Position numbers and translations under genes: made by a program
The notes under the pieces: model-generated
What the model saw: the letters and a program-made list of their open reading frames with translations, nothing else
The model's database searches: none
Told to the model about the DNA's origin: nothing
Assembly: GCA_905233345.1 (NCBI GenBank)
Contig: CAJODQ010000011.1
Span: forward strand, 1 to 64,000
Source: an uncultured Bacteroidales bacterium
GTDB lineage: Bacteria; Bacteroidota; Bacteroidia; Bacteroidales; UBA932
Reading direction: 5' to 3'
Length of the DNA: 64,000 nt
In this document: positions 30,219 to 37,985 of the stretch, one piece after another
Layout: each line of letters opens with the position of its first letter
Numbering within the stretch: position 1 is the stretch's first letter

Positions 30219-30506
30219 TTATTTCTTGATGTAGGGATAGATGTCCCGCAGGAACAATTCCTCAACGTTCTCACTGTTGACGTTGTGGAGCAGCAGTTCG
30301 CCGTTCCCCAGCTTTTCGATCGTGGGGTTCTCCAGTCCTTCCGCCTTGACGGTGACGCCCTGTGCGCAGAAGCCCAGGCAGAAGCTGGCCCGGAGTTCCA
30401 CCAGGTCCTCGACATCGCATTTCTTGATGATGTCTTTCAGGGCCTCGATCACATCATATGAGCCTTTGAGATGGCAGGAGCTGCCGACACAGACTTTCAG
30501 TATCAT
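30219..30506 (-). CDS. Thioredoxin-like [2Fe-2S] ferredoxin
   Basis: The 95-residue protein has the four cysteines of the NuoE/HydC-type thioredoxin-like ferredoxin: CVGSSC (Cys6, Cys11) and FCLGFC (Cys43, Cys47). It should carry one [2Fe-2S] cluster and pass electrons between redox partners in the cytoplasm. It is the first gene of the hydrogen cluster, 12 bp before the HydS-like gene, and has its own promoter box at 30539-30532. Confidence 0.9.
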   Translation of the reverse strand: MILKVCVGSSCHLKGSYDVIEALKDIIKKCDVEDLVELRASFCLGFCAQGVTVKAEGLENPTIEKLGNGELLLHNVNSENVEELFLRDIYPYIKK

Positions 30507-30531
30507 GGTAGTATCTATTTAAAAGATTGCG

Positions 30532-30539
30532 CAAAAATA
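30532..30539 (-). promoter_or_regulatory. -7 box for the hydrogen gene cluster
   Basis: The minus strand reads TATTTTTG, an exact TAnnTTTG match. It gives a leader of about 20 nt before the ferredoxin ATG at 30506. No -33 TTTG is clear at the right distance; that region falls inside the end of the DUF3108 gene. Confidence 0.55.
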
Positions 30540-30542
30540 GTA

Positions 30543-31256
30543 TTATTTTGTATAAATCCGTGCATACATGGAGCCGGTGCTCAACTCGGTTTCCAGGCCG
30601 AGGATGTTGCGGTCGGGGCCCATGGATCGCCAAATGTAGACTTCGTTGCCGCTGCCGTTCTCCATCAGCCCGCGTTCGGTCAGGCGCAGGAGGAAGCGGT
30701 GGGCCGGCATGTCCGGGAAGCGCTCGCTGTCTTCGCCCTGATACACAAGTTCCCCGGGGTACGATTTGCCGGATACCAGGATGTGCACGGGCAGGGGTTC
30801 CTTCGCCCGGTCCAGATCGAGAAAGCGGAGAAAATGGACCAGCGAGAGGAAATCCACCGTGCATCCGTCGTTGGGAAAGACCTGGAAGACGGCCTGGTCG
30901 CCCAGCGTCGAGGTCGATTCGATATCCTTTTCCTTCCACAGGTATTCATATTTTCCGTCTTTGCCTTTTTTCTGGAAGGGATTGTCAAAGTACAGGGGCT
31001 TCAGTTCGTCCTGGCTGAAGTAGGTCTCGGCAAAATAGTCCGAGCCGAGGAACAGCCGGAAGATGGGTGTCGTCTGGAGCATGGCGGCCGAATAGTAGGC
31101 CGGGGTGCCGTTCCAGGACGATGCCTCCCAGGTGATCTCCGCCGTGACGACGCGGGTGTCGAGCGCGCCCAGCTTGTAACGGACTTCATAGCGGGCAGTT
31201 CCGAGGGTTTCGGTCAGCAGGAGGACGGGGATCAGCAGATAGGTGAGTCGGTTCAT
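30543..31256 (-). CDS. DUF3108 domain exported protein
   Basis: The 237-residue product has a signal peptide (LTYLLIPVLLLTETLG) and the DUF3108 pattern: ARYEVRYKLGALDTRVVTAEITW, FRLFLGSDYFAETYF, PLYFDNPFQKKGKDGKYEYLW, and MGPDRNILGLETEL at the end. The family is common in Bacteroidota and Proteobacteria and its role is unknown; a periplasmic beta-rich fold is expected. It starts 14 bp after the UvrA paralogue and is probably co-transcribed with it. Confidence 0.75.
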   Translation of the reverse strand: MNRLTYLLIPVLLLTETLGTARYEVRYKLGALDTRVVTAEITWEASSWNGTPAYYSAAMLQTTPIFRLFLGSDYFAETYFSQDELKPLYFDNPFQKKGKDGKYEYLWKEKDIESTSTLGDQAVFQVFPNDGCTVDFLSLVHFLRFLDLDRAKEPLPVHILVSGKSYPGELVYQGEDSERFPDMPAHRFLLRLTERGLMENGSGNEVYIWRSMGPDRNILGLETELSTGSMYARIYTK

Positions 31257-31270
31257 GGTTCAGGTCAGTT

Positions 31271-33538
31271 TCAGTTCAGGAGATAGGCGCGGGTAACGGA
31301 GGCCGGGCAGTCGCGAAGCCCGGCGGGGATGCCGGCGTAGAGCAGGCGCCCGCCCGCTTCACCGGCGCCGGGGCCGAGTTCGAGCAGGAAATCGGCCGAA
31401 CGGATCACGTCGAGGTTGTGCTCAATCATATAAACGGTGTTGCCGCGCGACACGAGCGAATCGAAGAGCGCGATGATGCGCCGGATGTCCTGGATATGCA
31501 GGCCATCGGTGGGCTCGTCGACGATGAAAATCTTGTTTTCCACGCCCAGATACGAAGCCAGCTTGAGCCGCTGCAGTTCGCCGCCGGAAAGCGTGGACAG
31601 CGCCTGGTTGAGGTGCAGGTACTGCAGTCCCACGTCAACCAGTGGCCGGAGCTTCTTCTCGATGACCGTCCCGGCGAAGAAGGCCGAGGCCAGCCGTACC
31701 GACAGGTCCATGGCCTGGGCGATGTCGAGTGTCTCGCCGGTGGCCGGACTGGTGAGCTTGTATTGTAGGGCTTCGGGCTTGTAGCGCAGGCCGCCGCAGG
31801 CCTCGCAGGTGGTTTCGATGGCATCCATGAAGGCCATCTCCGAGACGATGACGCCCTTGCCGCCGCAGACCGGGCAGGCGCCCGCCCCGTTGAAGGTGAA
31901 ATAAGCTTCCTTCATGTGGTGGGCCCGGGCGAAAGCCTTGCGGATATCGCCCGCCACGTCCATGTAGGTGCCGGGCGTGGAGCGGAGGCTCACGCCGATG
32001 TTTTTCTGGCTGATGTAGATCACCTGCTCCGGATCGGGATACTGCTGCCGGAAACATTCCATCAGCGAGCTTTTGCCCGAGCCCGCGACGCCGGCCACCA
32101 CGCCGAAGACGCCCAGCGGGAAGTCGGTCGAGATGCCCTGCAGGTTGTTGAGCGTGGCGTTCTTCACCTGGAAAACGCCGGTCCCCGGGCGCGGGTCCGC
32201 CTTGAAGGGCAGGCGCTCTTCGACCAGCCGTCCCGTGGCGGTGCCGCTCTGCAGCAGTTCGTCCCAGGAACCCTGGAAGAGGATGCGGCCACCGTCGATG
32301 CCGGGGCCGGGGCCCAGGTCCACGATGTGGTCGGCGATGCGGATCATCTCGGGGTGGTGCTCCACCAGCAGCACGGTGTTGCCCGCGTCGCGCAGGCGCC
32401 GCACGGAGCGCTGGAGGCGTTCGATGTCGCGCGGGTGCAGGCCCACACTGGGTTCGTCGAGGATATAGAGCACGTCGGCCAGCGACGAGTTGATGTATTT
32501 GGCGATCTTGCAGCGTTGCGCCTCTCCGCCCGAAAGCGTGCCCACGGGCCGGTTGAGCGAGAGGTAGCCCAGCCCGATCTCCTCCAGGGCTGTGAGCCGG
32601 GCGCCGATGGCGGCCTTCAGATCGGCGGCCAGCGGATCGCTGAGTGCGGCAATCCAAGCGTTCAGGCGCGCGACCGGCATGGCGCACACCTCCGCGATAT
32701 TCTTCCCTTCGATCCGGCAGGTCAGCACCTTGGGGTTGAGGCGCGTGCCGCCGCAATCCGGGCAGACGCCCATGGTGAGCATGGGGTTCAGCACGGCGGC
32801 GTGCAACAGGCCTTCCTCCGAGTTGATGATGCTGCGGTACATGCGCGGAATCAGCCCTTCGTACTTGGCGGTCTTGGGCCAGTTGGAAGGCGGGTTCTTC
32901 AGTTTGATCTGCGGGCTGTTGAGGAAGAGATCCAGTTCTTCGGGCGAATAGTCGCGAATCTTCTTGTCGAGGTCGAAGAGGCCGCTGTGCGCGTAGCGGA
33001 TCCAGCGCCATCCACCCTTGCCGAAGGCGATATAGTGGATGGTGTCTTCGTCGTTGAGGCTCTTGTCGAAATCCACGAGTTTGTGGATGTCGAGCTCACG
33101 GATTTCGCCCAGGCCGGCGCAGCGTGGGCAGCTGCCCTGCGGGTGGTTGAAGCTGAAGCTGTCGGAATAGCCCACGAACGGCTTGCCCACGCGCGAAAAG
33201 AGCAGGCGCAGCAGCGCGTAGATGTCGGTGTAGGTGCCGACCGTGGAACGGGAGTTCTGCGTGGGTTTCTTCTGGTCGATGACGATGGCGATGGGCAGGC
33301 CTTCGATCTCGTCGACCTTCGGCCGTCCGTATTTGGGCAGGTACTGCTGCACGAAGGTGGGGAAGGTGTCGTTGAGCTCACGGCGGCTCTTCGCAGCGAT
33401 GGTATCGAGCACCAGGGAGCTCTTGCCGGAACCCGAGACCCCCGTGAAAACGGTGATCTGGTATTTCGGAATATCGAGCGAGAGGTCGCGCAGGTTGTTC
33501 TCCCGCGCCCCGCGGATCCGGATGGTGTCGGTATTCAT
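31271..33538 (-). CDS. UvrA paralogue lacking the UvrB-binding domain
   Basis: The 755-residue ABC-type ATPase has two nucleotide-binding halves: Walker A GVSGSGKSS and AGVAGSGKSS, signatures LSGGEAQR and LSGGELQR, and Walker B YILDEPS and FIVDEPT. Zinc motifs are CPRCAGLG, CPDCGGTR, CPVCGGKG and CEACGG. After LLRLLFSRVGKP the chain goes directly to SDSFSFNHPQGSCPRC, so the roughly 120-residue UvrB-binding region of canonical UvrA is missing and the protein is about 185 residues shorter. This is the UvrA2-like class linked in other bacteria to damage or drug tolerance. The open frame extends 23 codons upstream, but the start at 33538 is conserved and is preceded 5 nt upstream by a promoter box. 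Confidence 0.88.
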   Translation of the reverse strand: MNTDTIRIRGARENNLRDLSLDIPKYQITVFTGVSGSGKSSLVLDTIAAKSRRELNDTFPTFVQQYLPKYGRPKVDEIEGLPIAIVIDQKKPTQNSRSTVGTYTDIYALLRLLFSRVGKPFVGYSDSFSFNHPQGSCPRCAGLGEIRELDIHKLVDFDKSLNDEDTIHYIAFGKGGWRWIRYAHSGLFDLDKKIRDYSPEELDLFLNSPQIKLKNPPSNWPKTAKYEGLIPRMYRSIINSEEGLLHAAVLNPMLTMGVCPDCGGTRLNPKVLTCRIEGKNIAEVCAMPVARLNAWIAALSDPLAADLKAAIGARLTALEEIGLGYLSLNRPVGTLSGGEAQRCKIAKYINSSLADVLYILDEPSVGLHPRDIERLQRSVRRLRDAGNTVLLVEHHPEMIRIADHIVDLGPGPGIDGGRILFQGSWDELLQSGTATGRLVEERLPFKADPRPGTGVFQVKNATLNNLQGISTDFPLGVFGVVAGVAGSGKSSLMECFRQQYPDPEQVIYISQKNIGVSLRSTPGTYMDVAGDIRKAFARAHHMKEAYFTFNGAGACPVCGGKGVIVSEMAFMDAIETTCEACGGLRYKPEALQYKLTSPATGETLDIAQAMDLSVRLASAFFAGTVIEKKLRPLVDVGLQYLHLNQALSTLSGGELQRLKLASYLGVENKIFIVDEPTDGLHIQDIRRIIALFDSLVSRGNTVYMIEHNLDVIRSADFLLELGPGAGEAGGRLLYAGIPAGLRDCPASVTRAYLLN

Positions 33539-33543
33539 CGTTA

Positions 33544-33551
33544 CAAAGTTA
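33544..33551 (-). promoter_or_regulatory. -7 box directly before the UvrA paralogue
   Basis: TAACTTTG on the minus strand ends 5 nt before the ATG at 33538. The transcript would begin at or next to the start codon, predicting a leaderless mRNA. Confidence 0.5.
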
Positions 33552-33581
33552 CAAAAAAGCGGGCAGAATCGCGAGAATTTG

Positions 33582-33589
33582 TATCTTTG
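33582..33589 (+). promoter_or_regulatory. -7 box for dsbD
   Basis: TATCTTTG is an exact TAnnTTTG match and gives a leader of about 20 nt before the dsbD ATG at 33616. The boxes for dsbD and the divergent UvrA paralogue lie 30 bp apart. Confidence 0.6.
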
Positions 33590-33615
33590 CCAGACACAGT
33601 GAATCAAAGAACCCC

Positions 33616-35634
33616 ATGAGATATTGTAAACTCCTGCTTCTGACCCTCTTGCTGGCGGTGCCGGCTTGGGCGCAACAGCAGCCTGTTTCCTGGAAGGCCG
33701 AGGCCGTCCGGGTGGAGGGCAACACCTATGAGATCCGCGCCACCGGCACGATGGGCGGTTCCTGGCACATCTATGACCTGACCGACTACGGCTCCAGCGG
33801 CCCCTGCGGGACCGTATTTACCGTGGAGGCCGGCGACAAGGTGGCACTGGTCGGCGATCCGTACATCGCCTCCGAAGTCCATCGGGGCATGGACGACGTG
33901 TTCGGCATTGAAATCGGCACCTGCAGCAGCCCCGTGGTCATCTGCCAGAAGGTGGAACTCCTGCAGGGCAAGGAGGTGACGGTGCCCGTGACCGTCGAAT
34001 GGCAGGCCTGCAACGACGAGAACTGCTTCCCGCCGGACGATTGCACGCTGGACGTGACACTGCCGGCCGGCGAGGGACTTGTGGCGGGGGATTCCGGCTC
34101 GGAGGCCGGAATGACGAATGGGTCGGCCGGAATGACGAATGAGGGCAAATCCATCTGGGGCCTCATTCTCGAAGCGATCGCCTGGGGCTTCGTGGCGCTG
34201 CTGACGCCCTGTGTCTTCCCCATGATCCCGATGACGGTGAGTTTCTTCCTGAAGCAGAACCAGACGGCCGAGGGCGAGGAAGAAAAGAAAGGCCGCGGCA
34301 AGTGGCTGGCCCTGATGTTCGGCCTTTCCATCGTGGCGCTCTATACGATACCGATTGCGGTCATCATCCTGATTACCTACTTCGCAGGTGGACAGACCGT
34401 TACGGCCGACATCTTCAACTGGCTGGCGACGCACTGGCTGCCGAATATCACTTTCTTCCTGATCTTCATGCTCTTCGCGGCTTCGTTCTTCGGGGCCTTC
34501 GAGATCACGCTGCCGAGTTCCTGGCTCAACAAGTCGGATTCGCACTCCAACGAGGGGGGTCTGGCGGGCGTCTTCTTCGTGGCGCTGACCCTCGTGCTGG
34601 TGTCATTCTCCTGCACGGGCCCGATCGTGGGTTCCGTGCTGATCAAGAGCACGCAGGGCGAGTTCTGGGAGCCGATCATCACCATGCTGGCCTTCTCCAT
34701 CGCGTTCGCCCTGCCGTTCACGCTGCTGGCTTTTGCGCCTTCGTTGCTCGACAAGCTCCCGAAGAGCGGTGGCTGGCTCAACAGCGTCAAGGTGGTGCTG
34801 GGTTTCATCGAGGTGGCGCTCGGCTTCAAGTTCCTGAGCGTAGCCGACCAGACCTATCACTGGGGCATCCTCGATCGCGAGGTCTACCTGGCCATCTGGA
34901 TCGTGGTCTTCACCCTCCTGGGCATCTACCTGCTGGGCAAGATCAAGTTCAAGTTCGACAGTCCGGTGGAGTACATCAGCGTTTTCCGCCTGATTCTGAT
35001 CATCATCGACTTCGCTTTCGTGGTTTATATGATCCCGGGTATGTGGGGCGCGCCGCTGAAAGCCCTTTCGGGCTACCTGCCGCCGATTACGACGCAGGAT
35101 TTCGTGCTCGATCCGGCGCAGCAGCGGGGCTCGCCGACTACCTATGTGGTGGGGGCGCAGGATGATTCGGGTTTGCCCGCTGACCGCAAGTATGCGGATT
35201 TCCTGCAGTTGCCCTACGGTATTCCGGCTTTCTTTGACTATGAGGAGGCGCGTGATTATGCCCGGAAAGTGGGCAAGCCGCTGCTCATCGACTTCACGGG
35301 CCATGGCTGCGTGAACTGCCGGGAGATGGAGGCACGGGTCTGGAGTGATCCGCGTGTACTGAAGCTCATGAAAGAAGATTACGTGGTCTGCTCGCTGTAC
35401 GGCGACGACAAGACGGTACTTGACGAGCAGTACTGGGTGACCACCGATAAGGGCAAGGTGCTCAAGAGTTTGGGTAAGATCAATTCGTACTTCATGATGC
35501 AGCGTTTCCAGGTCAATGCGCAGCCTTACTATGCGATCCTGGATCCCTTCACCGAAGAGCACAAGGTGCCTTCCCGCAGCTACAACCTCGACGTCGACGC
35601 CTACGTCAAGTTCCTCGAGAAAGGACTCGAATAA
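33616..35634 (+). CDS. dsbD: Thiol:disulfide interchange protein DsbD
   Basis: The 672-residue protein has a signal peptide (LLLLTLLLAVPAWAQ), an N-terminal periplasmic domain with the pair Cys-Asn-Asp-Glu-Asn-Cys (ACNDENCFPP), a membrane core of about eight helices with redox cysteines in LLTPCVFPMIPM and FSCTGPIVGS, and a C-terminal thioredoxin domain with the active site GHGCVNCREME. DsbD carries electrons from cytoplasmic thioredoxin across the inner membrane to periplasmic acceptors. The linker between the N-terminal domain and first helix (about residues 158-178) contains the repeat GMTNGSAGMTN, encoded by palindromic and duplicated DNA. The periplasmic TlpA-like lipoprotein at 12894-13991 could be a partner. 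Confidence 0.93.
   Translation: MRYCKLLLLTLLLAVPAWAQQQPVSWKAEAVRVEGNTYEIRATGTMGGSWHIYDLTDYGSSGPCGTVFTVEAGDKVALVGDPYIASEVHRGMDDVFGIEIGTCSSPVVICQKVELLQGKEVTVPVTVEWQACNDENCFPPDDCTLDVTLPAGEGLVAGDSGSEAGMTNGSAGMTNEGKSIWGLILEAIAWGFVALLTPCVFPMIPMTVSFFLKQNQTAEGEEEKKGRGKWLALMFGLSIVALYTIPIAVIILITYFAGGQTVTADIFNWLATHWLPNITFFLIFMLFAASFFGAFEITLPSSWLNKSDSHSNEGGLAGVFFVALTLVLVSFSCTGPIVGSVLIKSTQGEFWEPIITMLAFSIAFALPFTLLAFAPSLLDKLPKSGGWLNSVKVVLGFIEVALGFKFLSVADQTYHWGILDREVYLAIWIVVFTLLGIYLLGKIKFKFDSPVEYISVFRLILIIIDFAFVVYMIPGMWGAPLKALSGYLPPITTQDFVLDPAQQRGSPTTYVVGAQDDSGLPADRKYADFLQLPYGIPAFFDYEEARDYARKVGKPLLIDFTGHGCVNCREMEARVWSDPRVLKLMKEDYVVCSLYGDDKTVLDEQYWVTTDKGKVLKSLGKINSYFMMQRFQVNAQPYYAILDPFTEEHKVPSRSYNLDVDAYVKFLEKGLE
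34089..34141. repeat. REP-like palindrome and 21-bp duplication within dsbD
   Basis: ATTCCGGC (34091-34098) and GCCGGAAT (34105-34112) form a perfect 8-bp hairpin with a 6-nt loop, followed by GACGAATG. The 17-bp unit GGCCGGAATGACGAATG then occurs at 34104-34120 and again at 34125-34141, a 21-bp period that keeps the frame. The form (GGATTCC palindrome ending GGAATGACG) resembles REP-type repeats of other bacteria. Confidence 0.7.
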
Positions 35635-35638
35635 AGTC

Positions 35639-35750
35639 GGCCACGTTTTGGCCCTCCAGCGTGGCCGGGAGCTTCAAATAAGAACTCCCGGGCACGTCTG
35701 AAGCTGAGAACGTGTCCGGGAGCGAATGTCTGGGGACAAACTCGTACCCC
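35639..35750. repeat. Cluster of overlapping hairpins between dsbD and the DUF1015 gene
   Basis: Three stems follow one another: GGCCACG/CGTGGCC (35639-35666), CCGGGAG/CTCCCGG (35665-35691) and CTCCCGGGCACGT/ACGTGTCCGGGAG (35685-35722, 12 of 13), with a weaker GGGG/CCCC stem at 35732-35750. The middle arm CTCCCGG can pair either way, so alternative folds exist. It fills the gap between two convergent genes and could act as a bidirectional terminator or be a repeat element; no U tract follows. Confidence 0.65.
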
Positions 35751-35753
35751 GTG

Positions 35754-37049
35754 TCAGAACTTATGGATCGCGAGGCCGCTGCGGAGCTTCGGCTCGAACC
35801 AGGTGGTCTTCGGCGGCATGATGTTGCCGGTGTCGGCAATGTCAATCAGCTGTTTCATCGAGACCGGATAGAGCGCGAAGGCTACCTTCATCTCGCCGCT
35901 GTCGACGCGCTTCTTCAGCTCGCCGAGGCCGCGGATACCGCCCACAAAATCGATGCGGTTCGAGGTGCGAAGGTCGCCCAGGTTCAGGATCTTGTCGAAC
36001 ACCAGGTTCGAGAGGATCGTCACGTCGAGCACGCCGATCGGATCGTTGTCGTTGTAGGTGCCCGGCTTCGCAGTCAGCGAATACCAAACGCCTTCGAAAT
36101 ACATCGAGAAGTTGTGCAGGCCGGCCGGCTTGTAGTTTTCGCTGCACGTGCAGTGGCACGGGAATTCACATTCGCACTTGCCGCCGTCTTTCGTGCAGTC
36201 GCACTTGCACTCCACGATGAAATCTTTCTGCAGCGCTTCGAAGAACTGCTTGCCCGACAGGCCGTTGAGGTCTTTGACCACGCGGTTGTAGTCGATGATC
36301 TTCAGCTGGTTGTCCGGGAAGCACACGGCCATGAAGTAGTTGTACTCTTCCTTGCCCGTGTGGTTCGGGTTCTTCGCGCGGCGCTCGGCGCCCACGCGCG
36401 CGGCGGCTGCCGTGCGGTGGTGGCCGTCGGCCACGTAGAAGGCCGGAATCGTGGCGAAGATCTCCGTGATGCGGGCGATGTCCTTCGGGTCGTCGATCAC
36501 CCAGAGCTTGTGGCCGAAGCCGTCTTCGTCGGCGATGAAGTCGTATTCAGGCACGCGGGCGATGTAACGGAACATGATGGCGTCGATTTCGGCGTTGTCG
36601 GGATAGGCGAAGAACACCGGCTCGATGTTCGCGCTCTGGATCTGGACGTGGACCATGCGGTCGTCTTCCTTCTCCTTGCGGGTGAGCTCATGTTTCTTGA
36701 TGGCGCCCGTGGCGTAGTCGTCGGTGTTGGCGCAGAGGATGATGCCGTACTGGGTGCGGCCTTCCATCGTCTGGGCGTACACATAGTAGTATTCCTTGTC
36801 GTCCTGCTTCAGCCAGCCGCGTTCCTGCCACTTTTTGAAGTTTTCGACAGCCTTGTCGTAGGTGCGCTGTTCGTGCTCGCCGGCGATCGGATCGAAGTCG
36901 ATCTCGGGCTTGGTGATGTGGAGCAGGGATTTCTCACCGGCCTCGGCCTTGGCCTCGACGGAGTTCATCACGTCGTAGGGGCGTGCGGACACTTCCTTGG
37001 CGATGGCTTTCGGGGGACGGATGGCTGCAAACGGTTTAACCTTTACCAT
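35754..37049 (-). CDS. DUF1015 family protein with a cysteine-rich insertion
   Basis: The 431-residue protein matches DUF1015: VKPFAAIRPPKAIAKEVSARPYDVMNS at the start, and the conserved motif FYVADGHHRTAAAARVGAERR in the middle. I recall DUF1015 as related to the ParB-like serine kinases (SerK, SbnI), where a GHHR-type loop is catalytic; with serC and serA directly upstream, a role in phosphoserine metabolism is reasonable but inferred. Residues 281-302 hold eight cysteines and a histidine (Cys281, 283, 285, 292, 294, 298, 300, 302), which I do not associate with the family and which looks metal-binding. It is the third gene of a serC-serA-DUF1015 unit, 9 bp after serA. Confidence 0.85.
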   Translation of the reverse strand: MVKVKPFAAIRPPKAIAKEVSARPYDVMNSVEAKAEAGEKSLLHITKPEIDFDPIAGEHEQRTYDKAVENFKKWQERGWLKQDDKEYYYVYAQTMEGRTQYGIILCANTDDYATGAIKKHELTRKEKEDDRMVHVQIQSANIEPVFFAYPDNAEIDAIMFRYIARVPEYDFIADEDGFGHKLWVIDDPKDIARITEIFATIPAFYVADGHHRTAAAARVGAERRAKNPNHTGKEEYNYFMAVCFPDNQLKIIDYNRVVKDLNGLSGKQFFEALQKDFIVECKCDCTKDGGKCECEFPCHCTCSENYKPAGLHNFSMYFEGVWYSLTAKPGTYNDNDPIGVLDVTILSNLVFDKILNLGDLRTSNRIDFVGGIRGLGELKKRVDSGEMKVAFALYPVSMKQLIDIADTGNIMPPKTTWFEPKLRSGLAIHKF

Positions 37050-37058
37050 AATCGCGTC

Positions 37059-37979
37059 TTATTTGTTGAGTTGGAAGGTACGGTCGCCCGTTGCAAAGAA
37101 CTTGCAGATCTGCGTGGCAGCGGCCAGGCCGGCGTTGATATTGGCCTCAGCGGTCTCGGCGCCCATCTTCTTGGGGGTGCCGAAGTAGCGTTTGCCAAAT
37201 TTCTCGGCGAACTCGGCGGCGCGGTCCGGGGCCACGTCGGCGACGTAGCGGAGGTCTTCGCGTTCGCTCATCAGGTCGAAGAGTTCGGCTTCGTTGATGA
37301 CTTCCTTGCGGGCGGTATTGATCAGGCAGCCGCCTTTCGGCATGCGACCCACCAGGTTCCGGCCGATGGAGCCTTTGGTTTCCGGCGTAGCCGGGATGTG
37401 GAGCGACACGAAGTCGGAGTTCTCGTACAGGGCTTCAAGCGAGGGTGCGACCTTGGCGCCCGTGGCTTCGATCTTCTCGTTGGGGAGGTAAGGGTCGAAA
37501 GCGAGGACCTTCATGCCGAATCCCATGGCGAGCTGGCCCACGAGGCGACCGACGTTGCCGTAGGCCTGGATGCCGAGGGTCTTGCCTTTGAGTTCGCTGC
37601 CGGTGCCCGGGGTGAACTGGTTGCGGTTCATGTAGATCATCAGGCCGAGGGCAAGCTCTGCTACAGCATTGGAGTTCTGGCCCGGGGTGTTCATGGCGAC
37701 CACGTTGTGGGCGGTGCAGGCGGCCAGGTCGAGGTTGTCGAAGCCGGCGCCGGCGCGCACGACGATCTTCAGCTTCTTGGCGGCGTCCACGACTTCTGCG
37801 GTCACTTTGTCGGAGCGGACGATCAGGGCGTCGGCATCGGCGACAGCGGCCAGCAGTTCGGACGTTTCGGTGTATTTTTCAAGCAGGGCGAGGGTATGGC
37901 CGTTCTCTTCGGCGATCTTGCGGATGCCGTCCACGGCTGCCTTCGCGAAAGGTTTCTGCGTTGCAACTAAAATCTTCAT
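37059..37979 (-). CDS. serA: D-3-phosphoglycerate dehydrogenase, short lysine type
   Basis: The 306-residue dehydrogenase oxidises 3-phosphoglycerate, the first step of serine synthesis. The NAD site is GIQAYGNVGRLVGQ (about 136-149) with Asp162 for the adenosine ribose. The substrate arginine region is LINTARKEVINE. The usual catalytic His in TPHIG is replaced by TPKKMGAET (Lys270/271), and the chain ends soon after, without ACT or other regulatory domains. This fits the type IIIK enzymes described from Entamoeba histolytica and Bacteroidetes. No ACT domain means no serine feedback by that route. Confidence 0.92.
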   Translation of the reverse strand: MKILVATQKPFAKAAVDGIRKIAEENGHTLALLEKYTETSELLAAVADADALIVRSDKVTAEVVDAAKKLKIVVRAGAGFDNLDLAACTAHNVVAMNTPGQNSNAVAELALGLMIYMNRNQFTPGTGSELKGKTLGIQAYGNVGRLVGQLAMGFGMKVLAFDPYLPNEKIEATGAKVAPSLEALYENSDFVSLHIPATPETKGSIGRNLVGRMPKGGCLINTARKEVINEAELFDLMSEREDLRYVADVAPDRAAEFAEKFGKRYFGTPKKMGAETAEANINAGLAAATQICKFFATGDRTFQLNK

Positions 37980-37985
37980 AGCGGT

